Positions 8,254 through 16,841 of a stretch of DNA of 31,881 nt are shown in pieces. The DNA is from an uncultured Prevotellaceae bacterium. Lineage in GTDB: Bacteria; Bacteroidota; Bacteroidia; Bacteroidales; Bacteroidaceae. A program made the position numbers and the translations under genes. Each line of letters starts with the position of its first letter. Positions within the stretch are counted from its first letter, which is position 1. The notes beneath the pieces were generated by a model that was not told where the DNA came from, made no database searches, and worked only from the letters and a program-made list of their open reading frames with translations. The stretch is taken from NCBI GenBank assembly GCA_900315105.1, contig OMXX01000067.1:1-31881 (forward strand). Reading direction: 5' to 3'.

Positions 8254-9632
8254 TGAAAAATCAATATCGTTTTTTGGCCCGCATTATCATTGAGGCAAAG
8301 ACACCGCTTAATATTGGAAGCGGAGTAAAAGGTATCAAGAGTGATTCTCTTGTGCTAAGAGACATCAATGGCCTGCCATTTATTCCAGGCACAACCATAG
8401 CTGGACTCTTACGTCATACATTAGGTGAGGAAGAAGATTTAATGATGGGTAGCCAAGAAATGGGCTCCCCATTGATTATAACAGAAGCCAAAATGCTGGA
8501 TAGTAATGGGAGCGTCCTTGACGGTATCATTCCTCAAGAAAAACTCAGCAGCAATTTCCTTGTTAACTTCCGACAGTTGCCCATCCGTCAACATGCAAAA
8601 ATCGGTCATCGTGGAGCAACGGTAAAAGGGGGAAAGTTCGATGAGGAGATTGTGTTGAAAGGAACCCGATTCTGCTTTGAAATGGAAATGCTTTCTAACA
8701 AAGATGATGACACCAGGTTCATAGAAATGCTCAACACGCTGAATTCCGACGTATTCCGCATCGGTTCTGGCAGCCGTTCTGGTTTTGGTGAGATTGAGGT
8801 CGTTGGTAGTCAATGTCAGTACAAGAAGATAAACCTAGAAGATCCCAAACAGAAAGAATGGTATCTGAAGAAGTCGTCATCCCTGAGTGAAAAGTGGCAG
8901 GATGCAGAAACTGTCGAACTTAAAAAGACAAAGACGAAAGGTTGGACAACTTATATAATAAAGTTGAATCCCGTTGACTTTATGCTCTTTGGCTCTGGTT
9001 TTGGTAACGACAAGGCTGACATGACGTTTGTGCGTGAGTCATTTGTAGATTGGAGTACCATACCAGCCAAGATTAAAGATCGCGAACAAGTGATCCTCAT
9101 ACCTGCTTCATCTGTCAAAGGCGCCTTATCCCACCGTTTGGCCTTCCATTATAATAAATTAAAGAAGATATTTGCGGATGCCTTACCTGAGGGTAAGAAG
9201 ATAGACGACTTTGTTGGCAAGAAGAATGAGGCTGTAAAGATTGTCTTTGGTTCTGAAGGTGAAAAGGATTTGGATGGGAAAATGAAGGATAAACAACGTG
9301 GTAATGTCCTAATTTCAGACATTATCCAAGAGGCAAAAACATCTTCCAAGATTCTGAACCATGTCTCAATAGATCGATTTACTGGTGGAGCCATTGACGG
9401 TGCACTCTTCAGTGAAGAGGCTCTTTATGCCAAAGGACAGACTTTTGAGCTCAAATTGATAGTGAATAATAATGCTTTTGAAGACAACAACGACGTTAAG
9501 ACTGCGTTCGAGGATTCATTAAAAGACCTTTGCTCTGGAATGTTACCACTTGGTGGTGGTGTAAACCGAGGCAACGGATGTTTTGAAGGAACAATTAAAA
9601 GAAACGGAGAACAGATTTATGGAAACAATTAA
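8253..9632 (+). CDS. Dual-RAMP protein (two fused Cas7-like domains)
   Basis: This 459-residue protein holds two RAMP domains. The first has IGSGVKGIKSDSLVLRD, GLPFIPGTTIAGLLRH, and a glycine loop RIGSGSRSGFGE near residue 170. The second starts near residue 235 (LFGSGFGNDKADMTF), has IPASSVKGALSHRL, and ends with the loop PLGGGVNRGNGCFEG near 430-445. Fused Cas7 domains are characteristic of type III-D and of single-protein type III-E relatives. An Asp in each loop (SDSLV and KADMT) could give two target cleavage sites. A GAGGAG Shine-Dalgarno precedes the start. The end overlaps the next gene by 14 bases. Confidence 0.75.
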   Translation: MKNQYRFLARIIIEAKTPLNIGSGVKGIKSDSLVLRDINGLPFIPGTTIAGLLRHTLGEEEDLMMGSQEMGSPLIITEAKMLDSNGSVLDGIIPQEKLSSNFLVNFRQLPIRQHAKIGHRGATVKGGKFDEEIVLKGTRFCFEMEMLSNKDDDTRFIEMLNTLNSDVFRIGSGSRSGFGEIEVVGSQCQYKKINLEDPKQKEWYLKKSSSLSEKWQDAETVELKKTKTKGWTTYIIKLNPVDFMLFGSGFGNDKADMTFVRESFVDWSTIPAKIKDREQVILIPASSVKGALSHRLAFHYNKLKKIFADALPEGKKIDDFVGKKNEAVKIVFGSEGEKDLDGKMKDKQRGNVLISDIIQEAKTSSKILNHVSIDRFTGGAIDGALFSEEALYAKGQTFELKLIVNNNAFEDNNDVKTAFEDSLKDLCSGMLPLGGGVNRGNGCFEGTIKRNGEQIYGNN

Positions 9633-10032
9633 GATAAATAAGTGCGAAGGTTATCTTTGGTGGAGTGACCAGCAAGAGCCACAGGTTTTTGAGAATCAAT
9701 CCATTGATCAATGTTTAAACGAGGTCCAGAATCCCTTTGTCGTCGAAGGTCAGCTTTATGACAAAGAAGAGAAGAAGTCGTATAGTATTAAATATGTCGA
9801 TGGTAAATACCTTATTAATAAATATAAGGTAGAAGAAAGTGACCTTGCCAATCCTGATAATGAATCGAAGTGCTATCTCTCCAACCGTATCTCCAACCGT
9901 ATGGGTGACAAGTGGCTCAGATTCCTACGCTATTGGGAGGAAAAGGAGGATCAGGCCTGCATGGGCATGCCAGTGCTCAAACTGACCAAAAATGTATTTA
10001 TCGGATTTAAAGAAAAGGAGGAAATAATATGA
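9619..10032 (+). CDS. Small type III CRISPR protein, TIGR04423/Csx19-like
   Basis: I chose the ATG at 9619 (137 residues; METIKINKCEGYLWWSDQQ), which overlaps the previous gene by 14 bases; an ATG at 9583 would overlap by 50. The EGYLWWSDQQEP opening recalls the small TIGR04423 family of type III loci in Bacteroidetes, and the genomic place is that of Csx19 in III-D. Csx19-type proteins are small structural subunits whose role is not well defined. The protein is soluble, with a charged lysine/glutamate-rich middle. Its stop overlaps the next start as ATGA. The family assignment is from memory of the opening motif, so it is moderate. Confidence 0.55.
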   Translation: METIKINKCEGYLWWSDQQEPQVFENQSIDQCLNEVQNPFVVEGQLYDKEEKKSYSIKYVDGKYLINKYKVEESDLANPDNESKCYLSNRISNRMGDKWLRFLRYWEEKEDQACMGMPVLKLTKNVFIGFKEKEEII

Positions 10033-12476
10033 TTAAAGCACCGTTTAACTTCGTGCCACTGGCGGAACAAGTGTATATTCCAAGTTGGGGAAAGCTCATA
10101 TCCCAAGATGTTCCATTCTCTGATGGGATTAGTGGAACAATTGATTTGGAAATAGAAACTATTTCTCCATTGTTTATACGAAATGGTCATACTAAAGAGG
10201 ACAAGAAAGACAATACGCGTGAATACAGATCTTCATGCAAAACAGAAGATGGGAGATTCTTCATTCCTGGGTCTTCCATTAAGGGTGAGGTACGTACTAT
10301 ATTGGAAATTCTTAGTTTCAGCAGAATGGGAGTTGATAAAAATTCCCAATTTGCTGAAAGAGAATGGAATAATGCAAAACTCTACACATTGAAAGGTAAG
10401 CAGGCAGAACTCCATTGTGGCTATATAAAACGCTCAAAAAATGGAACTGATTTTGTTGTTATTGACTGCGGAAAGCCATATCGAATTGGTCATAAAAGAA
10501 TCGACGAATACTTAAAAATTTTGGGAAAGGACAAACTGTTTGAAAAGTTCTTCTGTAAAGCTAGTGATTACAAATTAACAGATTTATATAAAGTAGGTGA
10601 TATTAATTATGATTTACGATCATCTATTTTTAAGTATTATCTCACAACGGGATGCCCATTAAGAAAACTTCGATTCTCTTTGGATAACACGAGCACAGAA
10701 TATAGCGACAGACTTTTTTTCAATCCTGAAGGTGATATAGAGGGAGAGATTGTCTTCACTGGCCAACCAACCCAATGGGTATGGCCAAGACCAAATGAGA
10801 ACTCAAGTAAACATGAAAAAGACCATGCTGGAAAGTATTATGAATTCGTGTTTGCTTCCGAGAATGAAGGTGAGTATTATCTTTCCCAAGATGATTTTAG
10901 TCATTTTAAGTTTATTTACAGCGAAACCCAAGAATGGAATAGGGTGAAGAATTTTGTTGATGATAAAGATTCAAGGGGTATTCCAGTCTTTTTCAGAATA
11001 GCAAAAGGAAAATTGAAGGACTTTGGTCTTGCGTACTTATATAAGCTTCCATACGACAAGACTCCTTATCAGATTCTTACAAACAAATATAAGAAGATAT
11101 TGGAAAGACAAAAGGAGGATATCGATGCATTCGATCTTGCTCAATGCATTTTTGGATATGTTGATAACAGAACGCAAGCGGAGATGAAAAGAAAACAAAT
11201 AGAGTCATTTAAGGGAAGAGTACAGTTCGGGCCTGCTTTTTCGGATAATGCAGAAGAAGACCATTCTGAAACTCTCATTCTGAATTCTCCCAAGGCATCT
11301 TATTATCCTATTTATATTAAGCAGGATGGTAATGCCCAGGGGAATATATCTGGAGAATACAGAACTTATAATGACGGGCAATTGTCAGGATGGAAGAGAT
11401 ATGTTGTCAGGAGGGGTGCTGACGTGTATCCAAAGAAAATGGATAATCCCAAATTGGACACAGTTATCCATCCTGTAAAGCCTGGGTCTGTGTTTGATGG
11501 TTGCATACATTTTCATAATCTTCGTCCTATAGAACTTGGTGCATTACTATCTGCATTGACCTTTCATTCCACAGATAAATGCTTCCATCAGTTGGGACAA
11601 GGCAAACCTTATGGATACGGAAAAGTAAAGTATAAAGTAAAACTTCATTGCGATACAGGAACCACACCTGAATACTATATGGCCTTGTTTGAGGAAGAAA
11701 TGAATCGAAAGATTGGAAACTGGATAGATTCAGATGCCATATGTGCTCTTGTTACGATGGCTCAAATCGAAGTTACGGAACTTGATTATCAGTATATGAG
11801 ATTAGAGATGGATGGAGTTAACGACTTTGAAACAGCAAAACAGGAAAAGGAATATCTTCAGGATTTCCGTTCTTTGGAGCGCAATGTGTTAAAGCCTCAA
11901 TCCTTACAATCCTACATATACTCTTATAAACAAGAACTCAAAAAGAAAGAAGAGACAAGGCTAACAGAGCTTAAGATGCAAGAACTTGTTCACTTACAAG
12001 AATGGTGCAATTCTATTATGACAAAGGTCGTCAATAAAGATGAGGCAGAATTACAAATGATAAATGATTCTATTGAGGAGCTGAAAAAAACTTCTAATTA
12101 TGTCTCATTAGATGATAAGCAAGGATTGCTGACAATGTTGGATGATAAAAAGAAGGAAATAGAAGAAGCCATTAGGGGTAGGATGATCATTGATACTGTT
12201 GCTGCAGGCCTCTCTGCAGATATTGCCAAGGTAACTTCATTAGGCAATCTCCAAGGTCGTGTAAAGACCTGGCTAAAGAAAGTAAATAAAGTAGAAGGCA
12301 GAACTATTCTTACTCAGGAGGAAATTGAAACAGTTCGAGTTGCTTTAAAAAATCTTTCTTCCAAGGAATTAAAAAAGGCTTCGAAGAGGGAAAGTTCAGT
12401 ATGGAAAGAATTTGCTTCATTGATGGGAGAAGAAAATGTAAATATTATTTTTGAAGAACTTTATAAAAGATCATAG
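10029..12476 (+). CDS. Large RAMP (TIGR03986-like) with a helical C-terminal extension
   Basis: This 815-residue protein begins MIKAPFNFVPLAEQVY, the hallmark of the TIGR03986 RAMP family. The first RAMP segment has ISPLFIRNG and FFIPGSSIKGEVRTILE (about residues 45-95). A second block ends with the glycine loop LGQGKPYGYGKVK near 522-534. From about residue 600 to the end the protein changes character: long Lys/Glu/Leu-rich helices with coiled-coil spacing (KQELKKKEETRLTELKMQEL and later segments). Ordinary members are, as I recall, shorter. No separate Cas11 small subunit is encoded in this operon, so the helical tail may supply that role, either fused or as an internally started product. 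The start overlaps the previous stop (ATGA) behind an AGGAGG site. Confidence 0.75.
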   Translation: MIKAPFNFVPLAEQVYIPSWGKLISQDVPFSDGISGTIDLEIETISPLFIRNGHTKEDKKDNTREYRSSCKTEDGRFFIPGSSIKGEVRTILEILSFSRMGVDKNSQFAEREWNNAKLYTLKGKQAELHCGYIKRSKNGTDFVVIDCGKPYRIGHKRIDEYLKILGKDKLFEKFFCKASDYKLTDLYKVGDINYDLRSSIFKYYLTTGCPLRKLRFSLDNTSTEYSDRLFFNPEGDIEGEIVFTGQPTQWVWPRPNENSSKHEKDHAGKYYEFVFASENEGEYYLSQDDFSHFKFIYSETQEWNRVKNFVDDKDSRGIPVFFRIAKGKLKDFGLAYLYKLPYDKTPYQILTNKYKKILERQKEDIDAFDLAQCIFGYVDNRTQAEMKRKQIESFKGRVQFGPAFSDNAEEDHSETLILNSPKASYYPIYIKQDGNAQGNISGEYRTYNDGQLSGWKRYVVRRGADVYPKKMDNPKLDTVIHPVKPGSVFDGCIHFHNLRPIELGALLSALTFHSTDKCFHQLGQGKPYGYGKVKYKVKLHCDTGTTPEYYMALFEEEMNRKIGNWIDSDAICALVTMAQIEVTELDYQYMRLEMDGVNDFETAKQEKEYLQDFRSLERNVLKPQSLQSYIYSYKQELKKKEETRLTELKMQELVHLQEWCNSIMTKVVNKDEAELQMINDSIEELKKTSNYVSLDDKQGLLTMLDDKKKEIEEAIRGRMIIDTVAAGLSADIAKVTSLGNLQGRVKTWLKKVNKVEGRTILTQEEIETVRVALKNLSSKELKKASKRESSVWKEFASLMGEENVNIIFEELYKRS

Positions 12477-12481
12477 ATGTT

Positions 12482-13888
12482 ATGGCTAGAAAAGTATTTA
12501 TATCTTTCTTAGGATACAGTAATTATGGCAGATGCCGTTATTTTAAAGGCGAATTCATGTCAGACAACCTTCGCTATATTCAGATAGCGACGCTAGACTA
12601 TCTTCAGACCATAGAGAAATGGGGGGAAGATGATATCGCTTATATACTGTTGACAGAGGGAGCAAAAAAGAAAAACTGGGAAGACGATGGACATGAGACA
12701 CCCCAGACTAAAGAAAAGATAATTCAGCCAGGTCTTGATACTTGTATAAAAGCCAAAGAATACCCATTTACCATCAAAACAATAGAAAATCTTCCTGATG
12801 GTAATAACGAGGATGAAATCTTTGAGATATTCGATAGGGTATTTGCGGAATTGCAAACAGGCGACGAACTACACTTTGATGTTACTCATGGGTTTAGGTA
12901 TCTGCCCATGCTGGTATTAGTTCTTGCCAATTATTCCAAATTTCTAAAGAATATCAAGGTTATGGCAATTACATACGGAAACTACGAAGCTCGTTCAGAA
13001 ATGGGAAAGGCAGACGATCAGAAATCTGTTTTTAAAGCGCCAATCGTTGATTTGCTTCCTCTATCACTTATTCAGAACTGGACTTATGCTGCAGCGGATT
13101 ATCTTCGTAATGGAAAATCTGACCGTTTTTTGGAATTAGCCAAAGAATATAAAATTTCTATCTTCAAAGGCATGAGGGTTGGCGATAAAGCTGATGCGAA
13201 GCTCATAGAGAGTATCGCCAATAACCTAAAACTAACTATTGAGGATTTTCAGATTTGCCGTGGACGAGAAATCTTAGACGGGAAACATGTAACAAATTTA
13301 AAGAAAGACTTGTTAAATTTGAAAGAAACTTCTATAAAACCTCTTAAGCCATTAGCAAAGGAACTTAATAGTGCTTTCGAGTCTTTCAACTCTGCTGAAG
13401 AGAAATCAGATAAGTTACAATTCTGGAATGGATTTGAAGCTGCGAAATGGTGTTGGAATCATCAGCTATACCAGCAAGCCGCTGTTATATTACAAGAGAA
13501 TATTGTGTCATTCTTCTGTAATCGACATCAGTTGGACATATATGATATTATGCAAAGAAGCTTTGTCAATATGGCGTTCAAATTTGTACCAGACCTCAAT
13601 AACAAGGATTTATCCAAAGAAAAGGAAAAAGAAATACGGTTAAAATTGGAAGATTATCCGACACTCAAGTTGCTGATAGAGGATCCTCTTATAAACGAAA
13701 AAGAATTATATGACGCATTTGGGATGATAACTACAGAAAGAAATGATGTCAATCATAACGGAATGCGAAAAAGCCCGCATCGTCCTGAAGTCATTCGTGA
13801 TAATATCAAAATAGCAATAGACGTCTTTTACAATTTCTTCCACTTAAATGACATCATAAATGAAAGTACATATAGCTCTGATCGGTAA
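12482..13888 (+). CDS. CARF-HEPN ribonuclease, Csx2/TIGR02221-like
   Basis: This 468-residue effector has an N-terminal CARF domain: FISFLGYSNY at residues 6-15 and FDVTHGFRYLPML at 132-144, which form the two strands of the ligand pocket in this family. The C-terminal half is helical and ends with RNDVNH (420-425), the R-x4-H catalytic motif of HEPN ribonucleases. Proteins of this Csx1/Csx2 class dimerise, bind cyclic oligoadenylate made by Cas10, and then cut RNA without sequence specificity, slowing the host and the phage. It starts 5 bases after the large RAMP gene. Its last 29 bases overlap the Card1-like gene, so the two are translated together. Confidence 0.8.
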   Translation: MARKVFISFLGYSNYGRCRYFKGEFMSDNLRYIQIATLDYLQTIEKWGEDDIAYILLTEGAKKKNWEDDGHETPQTKEKIIQPGLDTCIKAKEYPFTIKTIENLPDGNNEDEIFEIFDRVFAELQTGDELHFDVTHGFRYLPMLVLVLANYSKFLKNIKVMAITYGNYEARSEMGKADDQKSVFKAPIVDLLPLSLIQNWTYAAADYLRNGKSDRFLELAKEYKISIFKGMRVGDKADAKLIESIANNLKLTIEDFQICRGREILDGKHVTNLKKDLLNLKETSIKPLKPLAKELNSAFESFNSAEEKSDKLQFWNGFEAAKWCWNHQLYQQAAVILQENIVSFFCNRHQLDIYDIMQRSFVNMAFKFVPDLNNKDLSKEKEKEIRLKLEDYPTLKLLIEDPLINEKELYDAFGMITTERNDVNHNGMRKSPHRPEVIRDNIKIAIDVFYNFFHLNDIINESTYSSDR

Positions 13889-14987
13889 ACAGACCTTACC
13901 CATATTCATTCCTGCGTTGAATATTGCACCTGAGAATGTGTTTCTGATTTATTCGGAGAAAACAAAAGAGGCTGCAATGACAATTCAGTCGAAGTTGTTT
14001 CAACTTCGTAAAGATCAAATTAAGGTAAACTCTTTCTTGTTTGATCCTGTTGATATAAAGGAAATAAAAAAGAGCATCAAGAAGTTAAAAGAGTTTATAT
14101 CGCCAGATGATGAAGTTAGTGTCAATTTGTCTGGTGGTACAAAGACATGGTCTATCGTTTTTTATCAGATGTTTAATGCTCGAAAGAATACCACTTGCTT
14201 TTATCTTGATCAGAATGGCTATATATGGGACTTTAAAACAGAAAAAGCAACTGAAACAACCACTAGTAACGTTAGCCTCACTGATTTATGTGCTTTGCAT
14301 AATATTGATATTGAATCATCAATTGACATAAAGGAATATGATGAAAGTGATGATGAGTGTCTGGACGAAATTAGAAAGCTTTATGATTTTAACACTTATA
14401 GCTTTTGTAATCTTACAAACAAAATGTATGATACGGGTGGTAGTTATGTTGAAATAGAAGATGGTAGTAGTATTGAGAGAGATCGTGAAAATTACTCCAT
14501 TGATTTGACGAACTATGGTTTCGTTGAATTAAATTCAACCCATATTGAGCATTTGCTGTTTAACACAGGTTGGTTTGAATATCTGGTAGCTCGTTTGTTA
14601 TACAAATGGAAGCAACAGCGTGAGATATTCCTTAACGTCAAGTTTAGGCTTATTGAGACAGGGGTTGAAATCAATGAAGTTGACATCGTGGTTAGAACTA
14701 AGAATAAGTATTTGTTTGTGGAATGTAAGACTTCTGCTTATTCTCCTTCAGATGTTGACAAATTTAATGATGTTGCAGAAAACTATGGCGGTATCGCAAC
14801 AAAACGCATATTTGTCACATATAAAGAACCAAGTAAAAGAAACGAAGAAAAGTTTCAAAAATATTCTACTGTTATTTCTAAATGCAAGAAACTAAAAATG
14901 CCCTTCTTTGTATATAAAGATATCATTAAGGATACTCGTATGTTTTATGAACAGTTAGATCAATATATGGCAGAATTAAACGAATAA
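13860..14987 (+). CDS. Card1/Can2-like CARF nuclease
   Basis: This 375-residue protein has the length and layout of Card1/Can2. The CARF domain (about 1-150) includes NLSGGTKTW at 89-97, the usual nucleotide-binding loop. The C-terminal domain carries a PD-(D/E)XK nuclease core: E240, D275 in NEVDI, and E288-C-K290, spaced as in the DUF1887 family. Known relatives are activated by cyclic tetra-adenylate and cleave single-stranded RNA and single-stranded DNA or nick supercoiled DNA, causing dormancy. All catalytic residues appear intact. The start lies inside the 3' end of the CARF-HEPN gene. The RecD-like gene follows after 13 bases. Confidence 0.85.
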   Translation: MKVHIALIGKQTLPIFIPALNIAPENVFLIYSEKTKEAAMTIQSKLFQLRKDQIKVNSFLFDPVDIKEIKKSIKKLKEFISPDDEVSVNLSGGTKTWSIVFYQMFNARKNTTCFYLDQNGYIWDFKTEKATETTTSNVSLTDLCALHNIDIESSIDIKEYDESDDECLDEIRKLYDFNTYSFCNLTNKMYDTGGSYVEIEDGSSIERDRENYSIDLTNYGFVELNSTHIEHLLFNTGWFEYLVARLLYKWKQQREIFLNVKFRLIETGVEINEVDIVVRTKNKYLFVECKTSAYSPSDVDKFNDVAENYGGIATKRIFVTYKEPSKRNEEKFQKYSTVISKCKKLKMPFFVYKDIIKDTRMFYEQLDQYMAELNE

Positions 14988-15000
14988 CTGAATCCTATAT

Positions 15001-16473
15001 ATGGTACAAAGTGACATTTCAGATATCCAGCTGACCAGGAGCCAAGAGAATGTGTTGACCCAGATTCTTGACTTTGTCAACGATTCTACTGACAGGGTGT
15101 TTATCCTTAAAGGATATGCCGGAACAGGTAAGACCACCCTCATGCGCTTTCTTATCAAGTCGCTTGCCGAAAAAGAAAAGCGCTATAGACTCTTAGCCTC
15201 AACAGGACGTGCAGCAAAGGTACTTGCCAACTTGTCGGAAGCTAATGGGCAGACTTCCACGATCCATTCGATGGTTTATGAGTTTAATGGTCTCAACAAA
15301 GAGTTTGAGGAAAAAGAGGAACCAAAGATTGATAAGGATGGCCAGCTTTTCTTGGTGTTTGAACCTTCTAAACTGGACAAGAACAGCGTTCCAGAAACAG
15401 TGTATATCATCGATGAGGCATCGATGGTGTCTGATGTCGCCACGAAGGATGTGACCCAAGCTAAGTTTGGTGATGGACGACTCCTGAAAGAGTTGTTGGA
15501 GTACGACGCACGCCCTGGTAGTAAGTTTATATTTGTAGGTGACCCCTGTCAGTTGCCCCCTATCGAGCAATATTATTCTCCTGCCCTGATGAAAGACTAT
15601 TTCCAAGAGAACTTTGGAATGGAAGCTCAGGAAGCCCAGCTTACTGAAATCATGCGCCAAGAGAATGTTTGCGGTATCGTTGATGCCTCCAAACAGATTC
15701 GACGTCTTTATAATGCAGCCCCAGAGAGTAGTCAAAAGTATGGCTTGCAGAAGTTATGGGGATTCCTGCCATTCCGCAGATACAAGGATATACAGTTGCA
15801 CTCAAACCTTGATGCTCTGCTCAACGACTATGTAGCAAAAGTTCAAGCATCAGGACTGAACAGTGCCGTTTGTATCTGTCGTAGTAACAAAGCTTGCAGC
15901 CAGTTGTCTGCCATGATTCGACAGAAGTTAGGGTATGAAGGCTCTCGCATTCAGGTGGGTGATCTGTTAATGGTCATCCAGAACAACCTGCCCACAGGAC
16001 TCATGAACGGTGATATGGTGACGGTAGAGGAGATAGCGACACAAGTAACTGTTAGAGCCCAGCTCACATTCCGCCAGGTAAAAGTGAAGGAGCTGTTTAC
16101 TGGTAGGACTTATTCAACTTTGTTGATTGAAGAAATCGCCTATCAAGACCGTCTGAATCTTGATAACAGGCAGCAGCAGGCATTGTTTGTTGACTTCATC
16201 ATAAGGATGAAGGAAAAAGGCATCACTCAAAAACAGAAGAAGGCTTTTTATAATGCGATGTTCCAAGACCCTTATCTGAATGCCTTACGCTGTGTGTTTG
16301 GCTATGCCATTACCTGTCATAAGTCACAGGGAGGTGAATGGGAAGAAGTCTATGTGCATGTGCCGCGTAATATAACACTTAATCCTACTAAAGAAACCTA
16401 TCAGTGGATTTATACCTCTATGACTAGGGCAAGAAAAACGTTACACATGATTGATGACTTTTACATAAAATAG
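15001..16473 (+). CDS. RecD-like superfamily 1 DNA helicase
   Basis: At 490 residues this is a compact SF1B helicase. Walker A GYAGTGKTT is at 38-46, ASTGRAAKV follows, Walker B VYIIDEASMV is near 134-143, FVGDPCQLPPI near 178, and the C-terminal UvrD-like part has AITCHKSQGGEWEEV and YTSMTRARKTL. It should translocate on single-stranded DNA with ATP. Its codons are richer in GC than those of the RAMP genes beside it. Relatives occur widely in Bacteroidetes without CRISPR, so it may be a passenger, but here it sits between two CARF effectors and a putative ring nuclease, with gaps of only 13 and 10 bases. No nuclease domain is attached. Confidence 0.8.
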   Translation: MVQSDISDIQLTRSQENVLTQILDFVNDSTDRVFILKGYAGTGKTTLMRFLIKSLAEKEKRYRLLASTGRAAKVLANLSEANGQTSTIHSMVYEFNGLNKEFEEKEEPKIDKDGQLFLVFEPSKLDKNSVPETVYIIDEASMVSDVATKDVTQAKFGDGRLLKELLEYDARPGSKFIFVGDPCQLPPIEQYYSPALMKDYFQENFGMEAQEAQLTEIMRQENVCGIVDASKQIRRLYNAAPESSQKYGLQKLWGFLPFRRYKDIQLHSNLDALLNDYVAKVQASGLNSAVCICRSNKACSQLSAMIRQKLGYEGSRIQVGDLLMVIQNNLPTGLMNGDMVTVEEIATQVTVRAQLTFRQVKVKELFTGRTYSTLLIEEIAYQDRLNLDNRQQQALFVDFIIRMKEKGITQKQKKAFYNAMFQDPYLNALRCVFGYAITCHKSQGGEWEEVYVHVPRNITLNPTKETYQWIYTSMTRARKTLHMIDDFYIK

Positions 16474-16483
16474 TAAAGCGTGT

Positions 16484-16837
16484 ATGTTTATTAACTTAAC
16501 AAACCATCCATCCGCTACTTGGAGCGAGGAGCAGCTTAAAGCTGCTCGCCAATATGGGGAAATCGTTGATTTGCACTTCCCTATCATAGAGCCAACCTTT
16601 TCAAAGGATGATATACTGCAACTTGTTGGTGAATGCGTTGAAACCATCATGGGAATAAAGGAGGGAGAAACGGTTGTCCACGTGATGGGAGAGATGACAT
16701 TTACCTATAATATGGTCAATGCACTGAAAAATGTAGGCATCACCTGTCTTGCCTCCACAACAGAGCGGCTTGTCACCATGACTTCTGACGGCAAGAAAGT
16801 GTCAGATTTTAAGTTTGTGCAATTTAGAGAATACTAA
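16484..16837 (+). CDS. Small CRISPR-linked protein, possible ring nuclease (Csx15/Csx20 type)
   Basis: This 117-residue protein opens FINLTNHPSATWSEEQLKAA and has a second conserved stretch, VVHVMGEMTFTYNMVNALK (residues about 64-82), then CLASTTERLV. The alternation of strands and helices suggests a Rossmann-like fold. Size and layout recall the small Csx15/Csx16/Csx20 group, some members of which degrade cyclic oligoadenylate. I cannot name the family with certainty. Four bases after its stop begins the membrane CARF gene, so it is co-expressed with a proposed cyclic-oligoadenylate effector, as would suit an off-switch. The alternative is an unrelated protein that travels with the helicase. 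Confidence 0.5.
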   Translation: MFINLTNHPSATWSEEQLKAARQYGEIVDLHFPIIEPTFSKDDILQLVGECVETIMGIKEGETVVHVMGEMTFTYNMVNALKNVGITCLASTTERLVTMTSDGKKVSDFKFVQFREY

Positions 16838-16841
16838 GATC

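Noticed and set aside
15199..15735. 178-residue minus-strand frame inside the RecD-like gene
   Set aside because: It is antisense to helicase motifs and has no features of its own.
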